A stretch of DNA of 64,000 nucleotides. Source: Clostridia bacterium (lineage in GTDB: Bacteria > Bacillota > Clostridia > Christensenellales > Aristaeellaceae). The notes below the pieces were generated by a model. The model was not told the DNA's origin and made no database searches. It was given only the letters and a program-made list of their open reading frames with translations. Where the stretch lies: assembly GCA_017502305.1 (NCBI GenBank), contig JAFVVG010000047.1:28381-92380 (forward strand), written 5' to 3'. The position numbers were made by a program, and so were the translations under genes. Numbering within the stretch: the stretch's first letter is position 1; every line of letters starts with the position of its first letter. Shown piece after piece: positions 17,250 through 27,233 of the stretch.

Positions 17250-17416
17250 TTCGCGTCGCGGCACGCCCTCCGCGTGCCGTGACCCCTGCTGCTATGAGAT
17301 ATGCATGATCCTAAAAAAGGGAGTCCAGAGGGCTGAAAGCCCTTTGGTCAGGGAGTCCAGAGGGGCTGAAAGCCCCTTTGGTCAGGGAGTCCAGAGGGGC
17401 TGAAAGCCCCTTTGGT
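17250..17416. repeat. Dispersed hairpin repeat region R1 with three tandem 32-34 bp units
   Basis: The left part has a GC-rich hairpin (GGCACGC...GCGTGCC) followed by GTGACCCCTGC. The right part has three direct units starting GGGAGTCCAGAGGGG at 17319, 17351 and 17385, each folding as CCAGAGGGGCT-GAA-AGCCCCTTTGG. The last unit runs into the polA stop codon. Related units occur at 30985-31116 and 59409-59565. Confidence 0.85.
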
Positions 17417-19980
17417 TACTTTGCCTCCGCCCAATTGTTGCCCTCGTGCACCTCGGCCAGCAGCGGCACATCCAGGGTGATGACTTCTTCCATGCAACGG
17501 GTCAGCAGGTTAGAGGCGTGTTCAACCTCCTCCGGCGGGCACTCCAGCAGCAGCTCGTCGTGCACCTGCAGGATCAGCCGGGAGCGCAGGTTTTCACGGC
17601 GCAGGGCTTCATCCACACGGACCATGGCCAGCTTGATGATGTCTGCCGCGGTGCCCTGCACGGGGGTGTTCATGGCGGCACGCTTGCCAAACTCGCGGAT
17701 AACGCTCTTGGGGGATTTCAGTTCCGGCAGGTAGCGGCGGCGGCCCATGAGGGTTACCGCATAGCCGTTTTTCTCGCCGTCGGCGGTGGCGTCGTCCATG
17801 AAGCGCTTCACCCCGGGATACTTGGCGAAATACCGGCTGATGAACTCACGGGCCTCCTTCTGGGTGACACCGGTGTTCCGGGCCAGGCCAAAGCCGCTGA
17901 TGCCGTAGATCAGGCCGAAGTTGACCGCCTTGGCGCGGGAGCGCAGGGTGGCGTCCACCTCGCTGAGGGGCACGTCGAAGATCTCGCTGGCGGTGCGGGC
18001 ATGGACGTCCTGGCCGGTGCGGAAGGCTTCCACCATGGCCTCGTCCCCGGAGAAATGAGCCATGAGCCGCAATTCGATCTGGCTGTAGTCCGCGTCCAGC
18101 AGCACCCAGCCGTTTTGCGGCAAGAAGGCCCGGCGGATCTCCCGGCCCTCCTGGGTGCGGACGGGAATGTTCTGCAGATTGGGCTCGGAGGAGGAAATGC
18201 GCCCCGTGGCAGTGGCCACCTGATCAAAGTAGGAGTGCACACGGCCCTCTGTGTCCACCAGGCGCAAAAGGCCCTCCACATAAGTGGAGTTCAGCTTGGT
18301 GAGCTGGCGGTAGCGCAGGATGGGGTCGATGACCTCCGGGGCGATGTCCCGCAGGTTCTCCAGCACCTCGGCGGAGGTGGAATAACCACGGGTAGTCTTT
18401 TTGCCGTGGGGCAGCTGCAGCTTCTCAAAGAGCACCTCGCCCAGCTGCTGGGTGCTGTTTACGTTGAAGGAGGACGTACCGCAGGCCCGGAAGATCTCCT
18501 GCCGCGCCTCCTCGATTTCCTTGACATAGCGGTCGCCCAGCTGGCGCAGGAAGGCGGTATCCACCGCAAAGCCAATGGTTTCCATGCGGAACAGCGCCAG
18601 CGAGAGCGGCATTTCCACCTCCTGCATCAGACGCAGCATGCCGTCCTGCTCCACACGGCCCCGCTGCCAGGTGAAAAGGCTCATCAGGGCCCGGGCATCC
18701 TCGGGCATGCCGGGGCACAGGGCGGAAAGGCTGTAGCTCTTCTCCTGGGGATTGAGCAGATAAGCCCCCAGCATGGTGTCCCAGTGGAACTTCTCCGGCA
18801 GGGGCAGGCCGGCTTTGCGCAGGATGTGGAGCAGCTTCTTGCCATCGTGCACCACGGCGGGTTCCTGCAGGGCCGGGGCCAGCACCGCCAGCACTTCGGC
18901 CGGGTCGGCGCCGGGGTTGAGCAGGTCGCCGCCCAGGGTCACCAGGCAGCACTTGCCGGCGGAATCCGCTACGGAGATACTCACATCGCTGATGTACACC
19001 GCCAGGGGCCGTACCGCGCCGGGCAGCCAGGCTTCCAGCTCCCAGGCGGAGGACAGCACCTGCACGTCCCCATAGGGCAAGAGCGTCAGGGGCGCTGCCT
19101 CGGCGTCAGGAGCGGGGGTCTCAGCGGGTTCCTCGCCCAGGCGGCGGATGATGCTGTTCAGCTTCAGCTTCTGCAGGGCGGGAATACCCTGCTTCAGGTC
19201 AGGCAGGGCGCAATCGGAAAGCGTCCAGGCGATGGGCGCGTCGCGGCGGATGGTGGCCAGCTCCTTGCACTGCCGGGCCTGATCCGCCCAGGTTTCGATC
19301 TTCTCACGGAGCTTGCCCTTGATTTCATCCGTATGGGCCAGCACGTTTTCCAGGGTGCCGTATTGCTGCAAAAGCTTCACGGCGGTTTTGTCGCCCACGC
19401 CGGGAATGCCGGGAATATTATCGCTGCTGTCGCCGGCCATACCCTTCCAGTCGGTGACCTGTTCCGGGGAGAAGCCATACTCCTCGTGCACCTTGGCGGG
19501 GGTGAAGCGGATGGTCTCGCTGATGCCCTTGCGGGTGAACATCAATTCCGTGCCGCCGCCCACCAGCTGCAGGGCGTCCCGGTCGCCGGTGAGCAGCAGC
19601 GGGGCCACGCCGGCCTCCACACCCTTGAGGGAGAGTGTGCCCAGCAGGTCGTCCGCCTCCCAGCCGGCCAGGGTATACCACTTCACGCCCATGTCCGTCA
19701 GCAGGGTGCGGATGGTCTCGAACTGCTGGCGAAGCTCGATGGGCGTGGCGGAGCGGCCTGCCTTGTAATCGGCATACACCGTGTGGCGGAAGGTGGGGCC
19801 GTGCTCATCGAAGCACACGGCCAGGTAGCGCACGTTCTCCTCCTTGATAACCTTGAGGAGCATGTTCAGAAAGCCAAAGATAGCGTTGGTATACACGCCC
19901 CCGTTGTCCATGATGGGCAGGGCGTGGAAAGCGCGGTGCATCAGGCTGTTGCCGTCAACGAGCAGGAATGTATCTTTCAT
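17416..19980 (-). CDS. polA: DNA polymerase I
   Basis: The 854-residue protein has three parts: the 5'-3' exonuclease (about 1-290: LLVDGNSLMHRAFHAL, GWEADDLLGTL, GDSSDNIPGIPGVGDKTA), a degenerate 3'-5' exonuclease domain, and the family A polymerase with motif A (DADYSQIELRLMAHFSGD), motif B (RSRAKAVNFGLIYGISGFG) and motif C (QVHDELLLE). The DxE and other carboxylates needed for proofreading are not visible at the expected places (for example LAVYISDVSIS), as in other Firmicutes. The ATG at 19980 follows AAGGAGG. It fills repair gaps and removes Okazaki primers. It is monocistronic with an extended -10 promoter. Confidence 0.95.
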   Translation of the reverse strand: MKDTFLLVDGNSLMHRAFHALPIMDNGGVYTNAIFGFLNMLLKVIKEENVRYLAVCFDEHGPTFRHTVYADYKAGRSATPIELRQQFETIRTLLTDMGVKWYTLAGWEADDLLGTLSLKGVEAGVAPLLLTGDRDALQLVGGGTELMFTRKGISETIRFTPAKVHEEYGFSPEQVTDWKGMAGDSSDNIPGIPGVGDKTAVKLLQQYGTLENVLAHTDEIKGKLREKIETWADQARQCKELATIRRDAPIAWTLSDCALPDLKQGIPALQKLKLNSIIRRLGEEPAETPAPDAEAAPLTLLPYGDVQVLSSAWELEAWLPGAVRPLAVYISDVSISVADSAGKCCLVTLGGDLLNPGADPAEVLAVLAPALQEPAVVHDGKKLLHILRKAGLPLPEKFHWDTMLGAYLLNPQEKSYSLSALCPGMPEDARALMSLFTWQRGRVEQDGMLRLMQEVEMPLSLALFRMETIGFAVDTAFLRQLGDRYVKEIEEARQEIFRACGTSSFNVNSTQQLGEVLFEKLQLPHGKKTTRGYSTSAEVLENLRDIAPEVIDPILRYRQLTKLNSTYVEGLLRLVDTEGRVHSYFDQVATATGRISSSEPNLQNIPVRTQEGREIRRAFLPQNGWVLLDADYSQIELRLMAHFSGDEAMVEAFRTGQDVHARTASEIFDVPLSEVDATLRSRAKAVNFGLIYGISGFGLARNTGVTQKEAREFISRYFAKYPGVKRFMDDATADGEKNGYAVTLMGRRRYLPELKSPKSVIREFGKRAAMNTPVQGTAADIIKLAMVRVDEALRRENLRSRLILQVHDELLLECPPEEVEHASNLLTRCMEEVITLDVPLLAEVHEGNNWAEAK

Positions 19981-20009
19981 GGGAGTTACCTCCTTTGCGG
20001 TCTTTCCAT

Positions 20010-20038
20010 AGTATACCACAATTTGTCCTTCCTACAAA
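20010..20038 (-). promoter_or_regulatory. Probable promoter of polA
   Basis: On the - strand an extended -10 element TGGTATACT lies 17 bases after a weak TTTGTA. It is placed shortly before the AAGGAGG site. Confidence 0.5.
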
Positions 20039-20083
20039 GCCATTCCGGCGATTTTCCCGCATATCCTCTCCTGAGGTGATGGT

Positions 20084-20881
20084 ATGCGGCTTTTTCTTCC
20101 CCTGCTGATGGGCTGGATGCTTTTCAGACCCGCTTTGGCCATGGACGCCGCCGGCGCTGCCTGCCGGCTGTTTGTGCAGAGCGTGCTGCCGGGGCTTTTC
20201 CCCTATATGGTGCTTTCCTTGATGCTGGTGAGCCGCATGCCCGCCGCCATGCCGGGGTGGCTGATCCTGCTCATGGGCTGGTGCGGCGGTTCCCCCACGG
20301 GGGCGAGGCTGATGGCCCAGCGGGGGATGAAAAACAAGCGGCTGGCCGTTTCCTGCGCCACCATGAGCCCCATGTTTCTCCTGGGGACGCTGGGCGGCTG
20401 GCTCAACAGCCCCGGGGCAGGGGTGTGCATCCTGCTTTCGGTGGTGCTGGGGGGATATCTCACCGGACTGATGGTGCGCGGCGGGGAAAATGCCGCCCCG
20501 GGGGCTGAGACCAGGCCCCTGGCCTTGGGGGAGGCGGTGGAGGCAGCGGCCAGAACCATGCTGCTGGTTTGCGGCACCATGGTGATTTTTCGGGTGTTCG
20601 TGGCGCTGGCGGCGGAGGCTTTGCCCAGGCTGGCGCTGCCCATGGCCACGGCGCTGGAGGTCACCACCGGCACAAAGATGCTCTCTGAGCTGCCCCTGCC
20701 GCTGCCCTTGCGCGCTTCGCTGATGGCCGGGGCCACGGGCATGGGCGGCGCGGCGCTTCTGATGCAGAACCGCGCCTGCGCACCGGGGCAGATGCCCCTG
20801 TGGGAGCAGGCGCTGTGGCAGGTGGTACACGGGGTTATTTCCTTTGGACTGTGCCTGGGGCTGATGCTTCTCTGGGGGTAA
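20084..20881 (+). CDS. YlbJ-like membrane protein (nucleoside-recognition / Gate fold), short form
   Basis: The 265-residue hydrophobic protein shows the pattern of the sporulation membrane protein YlbJ: CRLFVQSVLPGLFPYMVLS, a glycine-rich loop (MGWCGGSPTGARLMAQRG) matching the SGYP.GA segment, and MSPMFLLGTLGG. YlbJ proteins are usually about 400 residues, so this is a short form or a relative such as SpmA/SpmB. About six membrane segments are visible. GAGGTGATGGT precedes the ATG. It stands alone, divergent from polA, and its end overlaps the convergent gene at 20835-21074 by 47 bases. A sporulation role is inferred from resemblance only. Confidence 0.65.
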   Translation: MRLFLPLLMGWMLFRPALAMDAAGAACRLFVQSVLPGLFPYMVLSLMLVSRMPAAMPGWLILLMGWCGGSPTGARLMAQRGMKNKRLAVSCATMSPMFLLGTLGGWLNSPGAGVCILLSVVLGGYLTGLMVRGGENAAPGAETRPLALGEAVEAAARTMLLVCGTMVIFRVFVALAAEALPRLALPMATALEVTTGTKMLSELPLPLPLRASLMAGATGMGGAALLMQNRACAPGQMPLWEQALWQVVHGVISFGLCLGLMLLWG

Positions 20882-21074
20882 AATGTTCGCAGATGTCCCA
20901 GGGCTCCCGAACCTTGAGCCTCGGCTCCACGCAATGGCCGCAATCCACCGGCAAATGGCGCTTGCCATCGCGTATATAGTGCTGATGAAAGTGCCGGCAG
21001 TTGACGCACATGGGCGCCCCCTGATGTTTTTTGAGATAGAATAAGCGCATGCGCTCGACGGTTTCGGGGTTCAT
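20835..21074 (-). CDS. Small Cys/His-rich protein, function unknown
   Basis: The 79-residue protein has paired cysteines and histidines (CVNCRHFHQHY, CGHC and a later CEHF), a pattern suited to binding zinc. AGGAGG lies five bases before the ATG at 21074. An in-frame extension upstream would overlap the divergent gene and lacks a site, so the short form is chosen. The 3' end overlaps the convergent YlbJ-like gene by 47 bases. No family was recognised. A role in nucleic acid binding or metal handling is only a guess from the cysteine pattern. Confidence 0.65.
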   Translation of the reverse strand: MNPETVERMRLFYLKKHQGAPMCVNCRHFHQHYIRDGKRHLPVDCGHCVEPRLKVREPWDICEHFTPREASAPGTVQRK

Positions 21075-21121
21075 GGCGACCTCCTGAATAGTTGATAAGC
21101 ATAAGCATACCATGAAAAAAG

Positions 21122-21150
21122 TTGACTGTATATTGTCGTTGTGATAACAT
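21122..21150 (+). promoter_or_regulatory. Promoter of the stand-alone FakA C-terminal-like gene
   Basis: TTGACT and TAACAT are 17 bases apart, with an upstream TG (TGATAACAT). An AGGAGAG site precedes the ATG at 21207. Confidence 0.6.
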
Positions 21151-21206
21151 ACTGATGTCAAAGTGCTATCAAAACTGGCATTTTTGCGCAAAAGGAGAGA
21201 AAAAAG

Positions 21207-21458
21207 ATGCTGGAATTCAAATTCGATACCCAGCTCCTCATCGAAGGCCATGACCTGGATGAGGATGCCATCAACGATTACTTCGTCAACAATTTCAAGG
21301 GCGACTGCCTGCTGGCTGTGGGCGATGACGAGCTCATCAAGATCCACTACCACACCAACGAACCCTGGAAGGTGCTGGAATACTGCGCTTCCCTGGGCGA
21401 GATCTACGATGTGGTCATCGAAAACATGGAGCGCCAGGAGCAGGGCTTGCAGGGCTGA
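21207..21458 (+). CDS. Stand-alone small protein resembling the C-terminal part of FakA (DAK-type fatty acid kinase)
   Basis: The 83-residue protein reads GDDELIKIHYHTNEP, then KVLEYCASLGEIYDVVIENM near the end, closely matching the final segment of the Firmicutes DhaK-like fatty acid kinase FakA (YloV), where the same block ends the protein. The kinase and phosphatase parts are absent, and no neighbouring gene supplies them. Similar short products are annotated as kinase-to-dihydroxyacetone-kinase proteins. It has its own promoter, a good binding site and a strong terminator, so it is a real gene rather than a remnant. It may bind fatty-acid kinase subunits or carry proteins, which is inference. 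Confidence 0.7.
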   Translation: MLEFKFDTQLLIEGHDLDEDAINDYFVNNFKGDCLLAVGDDELIKIHYHTNEPWKVLEYCASLGEIYDVVIENMERQEQGLQG

Positions 21459-21484
21459 TGCTGCTTCCCGCAGAAAACAAAAAA

Positions 21485-21517
21485 GTTTGTCTCCCATTCA
21501 GGAGACAAACTTTTTTT
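21485..21517. terminator. Bidirectional terminator
   Basis: GTTTGTCTCC pairs with GGAGACAAAC across CATTCA, flanked by an A-run and a run of seven T. It serves both the gene at 21207-21458 and the convergent one at 21526. Confidence 0.85.
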
Positions 21518-21525
21518 GCGCTCAG

Positions 21526-22398
21526 TCAGCCAACGGCCTCGTTGGCGGTTTCCGTGAGGATCTTTTCCCACAGGAGCAGCTGGAGTTCCGCTTCTTCCTC
21601 ATCCAGGGGCCGCATTTCCGCCGCGCCGGAGGGATCGAAGGACACCGTCAGGTTCACATACACCGCGGCGTAGGGGGTGCCCCACAGGTCAATGGCCTCG
21701 TCCAGGGCGGCGGTGGGGCCGGGGAAATTCTTCTTTCCCAGCTTTTCGGCTTCCAGTGCGGTGGTGGCCACATATACGGCGGATTTGTCGATGCTGCCCG
21801 CCATGCCTTCATCCAGCTGAGCGGAAACCGTCAGCCGGCCTTCCTCCACGGTGAAGGTCACAGCGCCGATGGTGTAGGCGTCGCTGGCGTTCAGCGCCAC
21901 CGTATAGGGGCGGCGGGAAACCTCGGCAATATCCAGGAGCGTGGCGGTCCGCCAGGTGTTCGTTCCGGAGATTTCCGCCAGGGGATATCCGGCGGAGCAG
22001 GCGGCGTTGCCGGTGAGCATGGGCATTACCCGGCGCAGGGGGAAGCTGAAGCTGCTGTCCCCGGCCCATAGGGTCACGTGGTAGGTGGTTTGAGGGCCGG
22101 TGAGGCGCAGGTAGATGTCCTCGGAACGGAACCTGCCGCCGCACACGCCGTAATCCCGCTGGTAGACCAGCTTGCCGTTTTCAGCGGCGATGCTCAGGGT
22201 CACGGCGGCGTCCTCCTCCAGGGGGCAGGTGACCCGCAGATAGCTGCGGTCGGAGGTGAGGGAGGAGGCGATGTAGCTTTCGTTCCACGCATCCTCCGTC
22301 ACGTCCAGGGCGTTCACGGTGAAGACGTCCTCCGAGGCGAGGGCGGGCGCGGCCCACAGCATCAGCAGCGCCAGGAGAAAACCAAGCAATCGTTTCAC
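21526..22398 (-). CDS. Secreted protein of unknown function
   Basis: The 290-residue protein starts with a clear signal peptide (MKRLLGFLLALLMLWAAPALA). The mature part is rich in beta-strand-like alternation and Thr/Ser, with three or four repeats of strand-turn elements. No catalytic motif, lipobox or cell-wall anchor is visible. The reading frame is supported by the signal peptide, by the - strand codon pattern and by its placement about 90 bases after the leuS stop codon on the same strand, with which it may be co-transcribed. An AGAGGTGAGACTCCCCC stretch precedes the ATG. I do not recognise the family. Confidence 0.75.
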   Translation of the reverse strand: MKRLLGFLLALLMLWAAPALASEDVFTVNALDVTEDAWNESYIASSLTSDRSYLRVTCPLEEDAAVTLSIAAENGKLVYQRDYGVCGGRFRSEDIYLRLTGPQTTYHVTLWAGDSSFSFPLRRVMPMLTGNAACSAGYPLAEISGTNTWRTATLLDIAEVSRRPYTVALNASDAYTIGAVTFTVEEGRLTVSAQLDEGMAGSIDKSAVYVATTALEAEKLGKKNFPGPTAALDEAIDLWGTPYAAVYVNLTVSFDPSGAAEMRPLDEEEAELQLLLWEKILTETANEAVG

Positions 22399-22490
22399 GG
22401 GGGAGTCTCACCTCTTTCAATGGGTTTCACCTACATAACGCAGGGGAAGCCGCCGTTCATCCTTGGCATGGGGAAATTTACAACAGAAAC

Positions 22491-24905
<2,415 letters not shown>

Positions 24906-24952
24906 GTTGATTGCCTCCCTTATGTTCGAAACTGCGGGTGTAAGCAGGATAG

Positions 24953-25180
24953 AAAAAACGTTCCGCCCCTGCTTTTTGCAAAGACGAAACGTGTGTTTCG
25001 CGGTACCACTCTGCTTGCCTGCGAAGCCGCAGGCCACTCGAAGCGCTGTATCGGGCGCAGCCGCCGGCGTGGCCGGTTCGCTCCCGGGCGAGCGGCATTC
25101 CATTGTCCCGCCGCTTCGCACCAACCAGCGGCTCTCTTCGGGCGACAAAAGGGGAATGCGTTCCCGTTCATAACGATAGT
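24953..25180 (-). promoter_or_regulatory. T-box leader of leuS (tRNA-Leu sensing)
   Basis: On the - strand the conserved T-box sequence AGAGTGGTACCGCG occupies 25012-24999 and the AGAGAGCCGCTGGTTGGTGCG stem I signature lies near 25140-25120. Downstream a 15-base-pair hairpin (24958-24972 with 24978-24992, loop TTTTT on the + strand) followed by a T-run forms the terminator. Uncharged tRNA-Leu should favour the antiterminator. I could not assign the specifier codon by eye; that needs a covariance model (Rfam T-box) fold. Confidence 0.85.
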
Positions 25181-25186
25181 ATAGGT

Positions 25187-25215
25187 AGTATAGCATTTTG
25201 CTTGCCAAAAGGCAA
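25187..25215 (-). promoter_or_regulatory. Promoter of the leuS leader, overlapped by a palindrome
   Basis: On the - strand TTGCCT and TATACT are 17 bases apart; a second TATACT lies at 25183-25178. The -35 lies inside the palindrome TTGCTTGCC-AAAA-GGCAAGCAA at 25198-25219, which could be an operator or a small terminator. Confidence 0.55.
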
Positions 25216-25238
25216 GCAAAATAATTAGAAATGATGAA

Positions 25239-25268
25239 TTGAGTTGGATGCACCCGGTGTGCTATGAT
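25239..25268 (+). promoter_or_regulatory. Promoter of the P-loop kinase-like gene
   Basis: TTGAGT and TATGAT are 18 bases apart, and GGGAGGTG follows before the ATG at 25290. Confidence 0.5.
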
Positions 25269-25289
25269 AGGCACAGGGAGGTGCATCTC

Positions 25290-25871
25290 ATGGAGCGGGG
25301 CATTGCCATCGTGGGGCTCAACGGCAGCGGGAAATCCACGCTGAACCATATGCTGGCGCGGGAGCTGGGGTATCTTGAGATGGACGTGGAGGATTACTAT
25401 TTTCCGCAGCAGAAGGCGCACCGGCAATGGGCGCTGGAGCACGCGGAAGTGCGCCCCGCGGAGCTGCCCTATACCGCCGAGCGGGATCAGGCAGAGGTAG
25501 AAGCCGCCCTCCTGGGGGACATGGAGGTGCATCCTCGTTTCGTGCTTTCTTGCGTGCGGCTGAACTGGTGTGAAGTGCTGCGCAGCCGCCTGGACATGGT
25601 TTTCTGGCTGCAGGTGCCGCTGGAAACCCGGCTGGAACGCATCCGTCAGCGGGAGAAAAAGCGCTTCGGCGCCCGTGCGCTGCCCGGCGGAGATATGTAC
25701 GGGAAGCAGGAAGCTTTCCGCAGGCTGATCAGCAAGCGTGAACCGGCCATGGTGGAGGAAAGCCTGAAGGAGCTTCGCTGCCCGGTGGTGATGCTGGACG
25801 GCACCCGGCCCCTGGAAGAAAATCTGCGCGTGATACTGGCTTGCCTGCAAGACAAGACCGGGAGTGGTTGA
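25290..25871 (+). CDS. P-loop nucleotide kinase-like protein (AAA family)
   Basis: The 193-residue protein starts with a Walker A motif (GLNGSGKST) at residues 9-17, and DVEDYYFP lies near 35 in a position similar to the acidic segment of nucleoside or shikimate kinases. The RLERIRQREKKRFG segment resembles the lid. Its small size, single P-loop and missing ABC signature indicate a small-molecule kinase rather than a transporter ATPase, but the substrate is unclear. GGGAGGTG precedes the ATG at 25290; the open frame upstream has no site. It stands alone between leuS and a nucleoside hydrolase. Confidence 0.75.
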   Translation: MERGIAIVGLNGSGKSTLNHMLARELGYLEMDVEDYYFPQQKAHRQWALEHAEVRPAELPYTAERDQAEVEAALLGDMEVHPRFVLSCVRLNWCEVLRSRLDMVFWLQVPLETRLERIRQREKKRFGARALPGGDMYGKQEAFRRLISKREPAMVEESLKELRCPVVMLDGTRPLEENLRVILACLQDKTGSG

Positions 25872-25888
25872 CCGCCCCCGGTTTTTGC

Positions 25889-26761
25889 TTACTTTCCGTA
25901 GCTCAGCGCCAGCTTGCAGAAAAGGTCCTCGAAAATATACCGCTGGTCGATCTCCTCATACACGCGGATTTCCCGGTTTTCCGGGCAATCCACATACACG
26001 CCGCCTTCGCCGAAGCGGGGCGCGCTCTGGGTGCGGAAGCGGCCGCAGCCGGGGTTCAGCGCCAGGCCGATGGCCGGCTGATCGCCAATGGCCCAGCTTT
26101 CGCCGGTGATCCAATCGGCGTCTTTGCCGTATGCCATCATCTGCTCATAGAGATATTCGCCCACCTTGCCGCAGGGGCGGACCTTTTGCTCCAGCTCCGC
26201 GTAGCCGATCTGCATCTGGGTGTAGGTTCCCATGGGTACTTGCCACACCTCCAGCCTGGAGGAGAAAACGGCGTTGGCGGCGTGGTAGTCGTTCACAGAG
26301 TTGAACTCCCAGCCGCCCTTGGGGTAGAAGCCGCCGCCGATCCAGATGCAGGTGAACCTGTCCTGGATCTCCGGACACTTGTTGATGGCCGCCGCCACGT
26401 TGCTCAGCGCGCCCTGACACAAAACAAACAGGGGGTGGGGATCATCCTTCAGCGCTTCCTGGATGATGAAATCCGCCGCCTCGCACGCCGGCGCGGCATT
26501 CTCGCTTTCCAGGGGTTCCGCACCCATGAGCACCGGTACATCGTGAATATCCATCAGATCCAGCAGGTGAACAATGGCGTCGTAGCTTTTCTGCACGGAA
26601 CCGGGCGTGCCGAACTGCTCCGCCAGAATGCCCTTCACCATAAAGCGGGGCGTCAGAAGACCGTGGACGATGGCATAGGGATCGTCGGCTTCGCAGGCGG
26701 CGTCGGTATCGATGATTACGCGGATTCGCTTCTTTTCCTGAACGGTAAAACGATACGGCAT
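25889..26761 (-). CDS. Nucleoside hydrolase-like protein (IU-nucleoside hydrolase family)
   Basis: The 290-residue protein begins with VIIDTDAACEADDPYAIVH, which matches the DTDxGxDD calcium-binding segment of inosine-uridine hydrolases with the Gly changed to Ala-Cys. Later segments (CQGALSNVAAAINK, WIGGGFYP, NDYHAAN) match the family layout. Such enzymes split ribonucleosides into base and ribose for salvage. A promoter with TATAAT lies just upstream at 26788-26815, and GGAG precedes the ATG. It stands alone, convergent with the kinase-like gene. The unusual active-site loop leaves the substrate open. Confidence 0.8.
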   Translation of the reverse strand: MPYRFTVQEKKRIRVIIDTDAACEADDPYAIVHGLLTPRFMVKGILAEQFGTPGSVQKSYDAIVHLLDLMDIHDVPVLMGAEPLESENAAPACEAADFIIQEALKDDPHPLFVLCQGALSNVAAAINKCPEIQDRFTCIWIGGGFYPKGGWEFNSVNDYHAANAVFSSRLEVWQVPMGTYTQMQIGYAELEQKVRPCGKVGEYLYEQMMAYGKDADWITGESWAIGDQPAIGLALNPGCGRFRTQSAPRFGEGGVYVDCPENREIRVYEEIDQRYIFEDLFCKLALSYGK

Positions 26762-26787
26762 AGGAATTCTCCTTTGCGTTTTTTTCT

Positions 26788-26815
26788 ATTATATCATACC
26801 ATAATGCCCCTGCAA
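26788..26815 (-). promoter_or_regulatory. Promoter of the nucleoside hydrolase-like gene
   Basis: On the - strand TTGCAG and TATAAT are 16 bases apart. It is back to back with the divergent promoter at 26821-26849. Confidence 0.6.
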
Positions 26816-26820
26816 AGGGC

Positions 26821-26849
26821 TTGACAGATGGGGTGAAAACCGTTACAAT
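26821..26849 (+). promoter_or_regulatory. Strong promoter far upstream of rny
   Basis: TTGACA and TACAAT are 17 bases apart. The nearest gene downstream is rny, whose start is about 385 bases away, so the transcript has a long leader or a separate small RNA. Confidence 0.75.
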
Positions 26850-27233
26850 ATTTTTGATCGGCTGTTCGGAAGGTGCCGATGCACACTTCCAGGCTGTTTT
26901 CGATAGAAATCCCCCGCTCATTTTGTTATCGCTTCTTATTCTGAGGCGTGTTTTTCGGCGGCTGAACCCGTATTGGTTCGGTCGGCTGCATAGGAATTGC
27001 GCAAAGGGTGCATTATGCCTGTGTGGGCGAAGTGTATCTTTGATAAGTGGTTTTTGTGAGGCGCGGCAGGCCCTTTTTTCGGCAGGCCGTCGGGAAAATG
27101 AATAAAAAAGCGGACGGAAGTCCATCATTATGAAAGCAGCATGCAGCCGTGCGGAAGATTTTTTTCGCGCGGCTTTTGGCCGTTCCTGACGACATTTGAA
27201 ACAAGATTAAAAAGGAAAAGGAGGGGAAACAGT
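26850..27233 (+). other. Long untranslated leader of rny; structure unresolved
   Basis: These 384 bases hold no convincing gene: the 94-codon open frame at 26821-27105 has no ribosome-binding site. GC-rich inverted stretches are visible near 26950-26990 and 27055-27090, but no terminator with a T-run and no known riboswitch was recognised. RNase Y transcripts in other Firmicutes are subject to post-transcriptional control, so a regulatory leader is plausible but unproven. Confidence 0.4.

Noticed and set aside
17319..17416. Possible CRISPR array in the three tandem units
   Set aside because: The units follow each other without unique spacers and each is a hairpin; no cas genes are near.
17446..20079. 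A long + strand frame opposite polA
   Set aside because: It mirrors polA codons and lacks a start signal.
26821..27105. Open frame of 94 codons in the rny leader
   Set aside because: It starts within the promoter -35 element, has no ribosome-binding site and has an odd composition.
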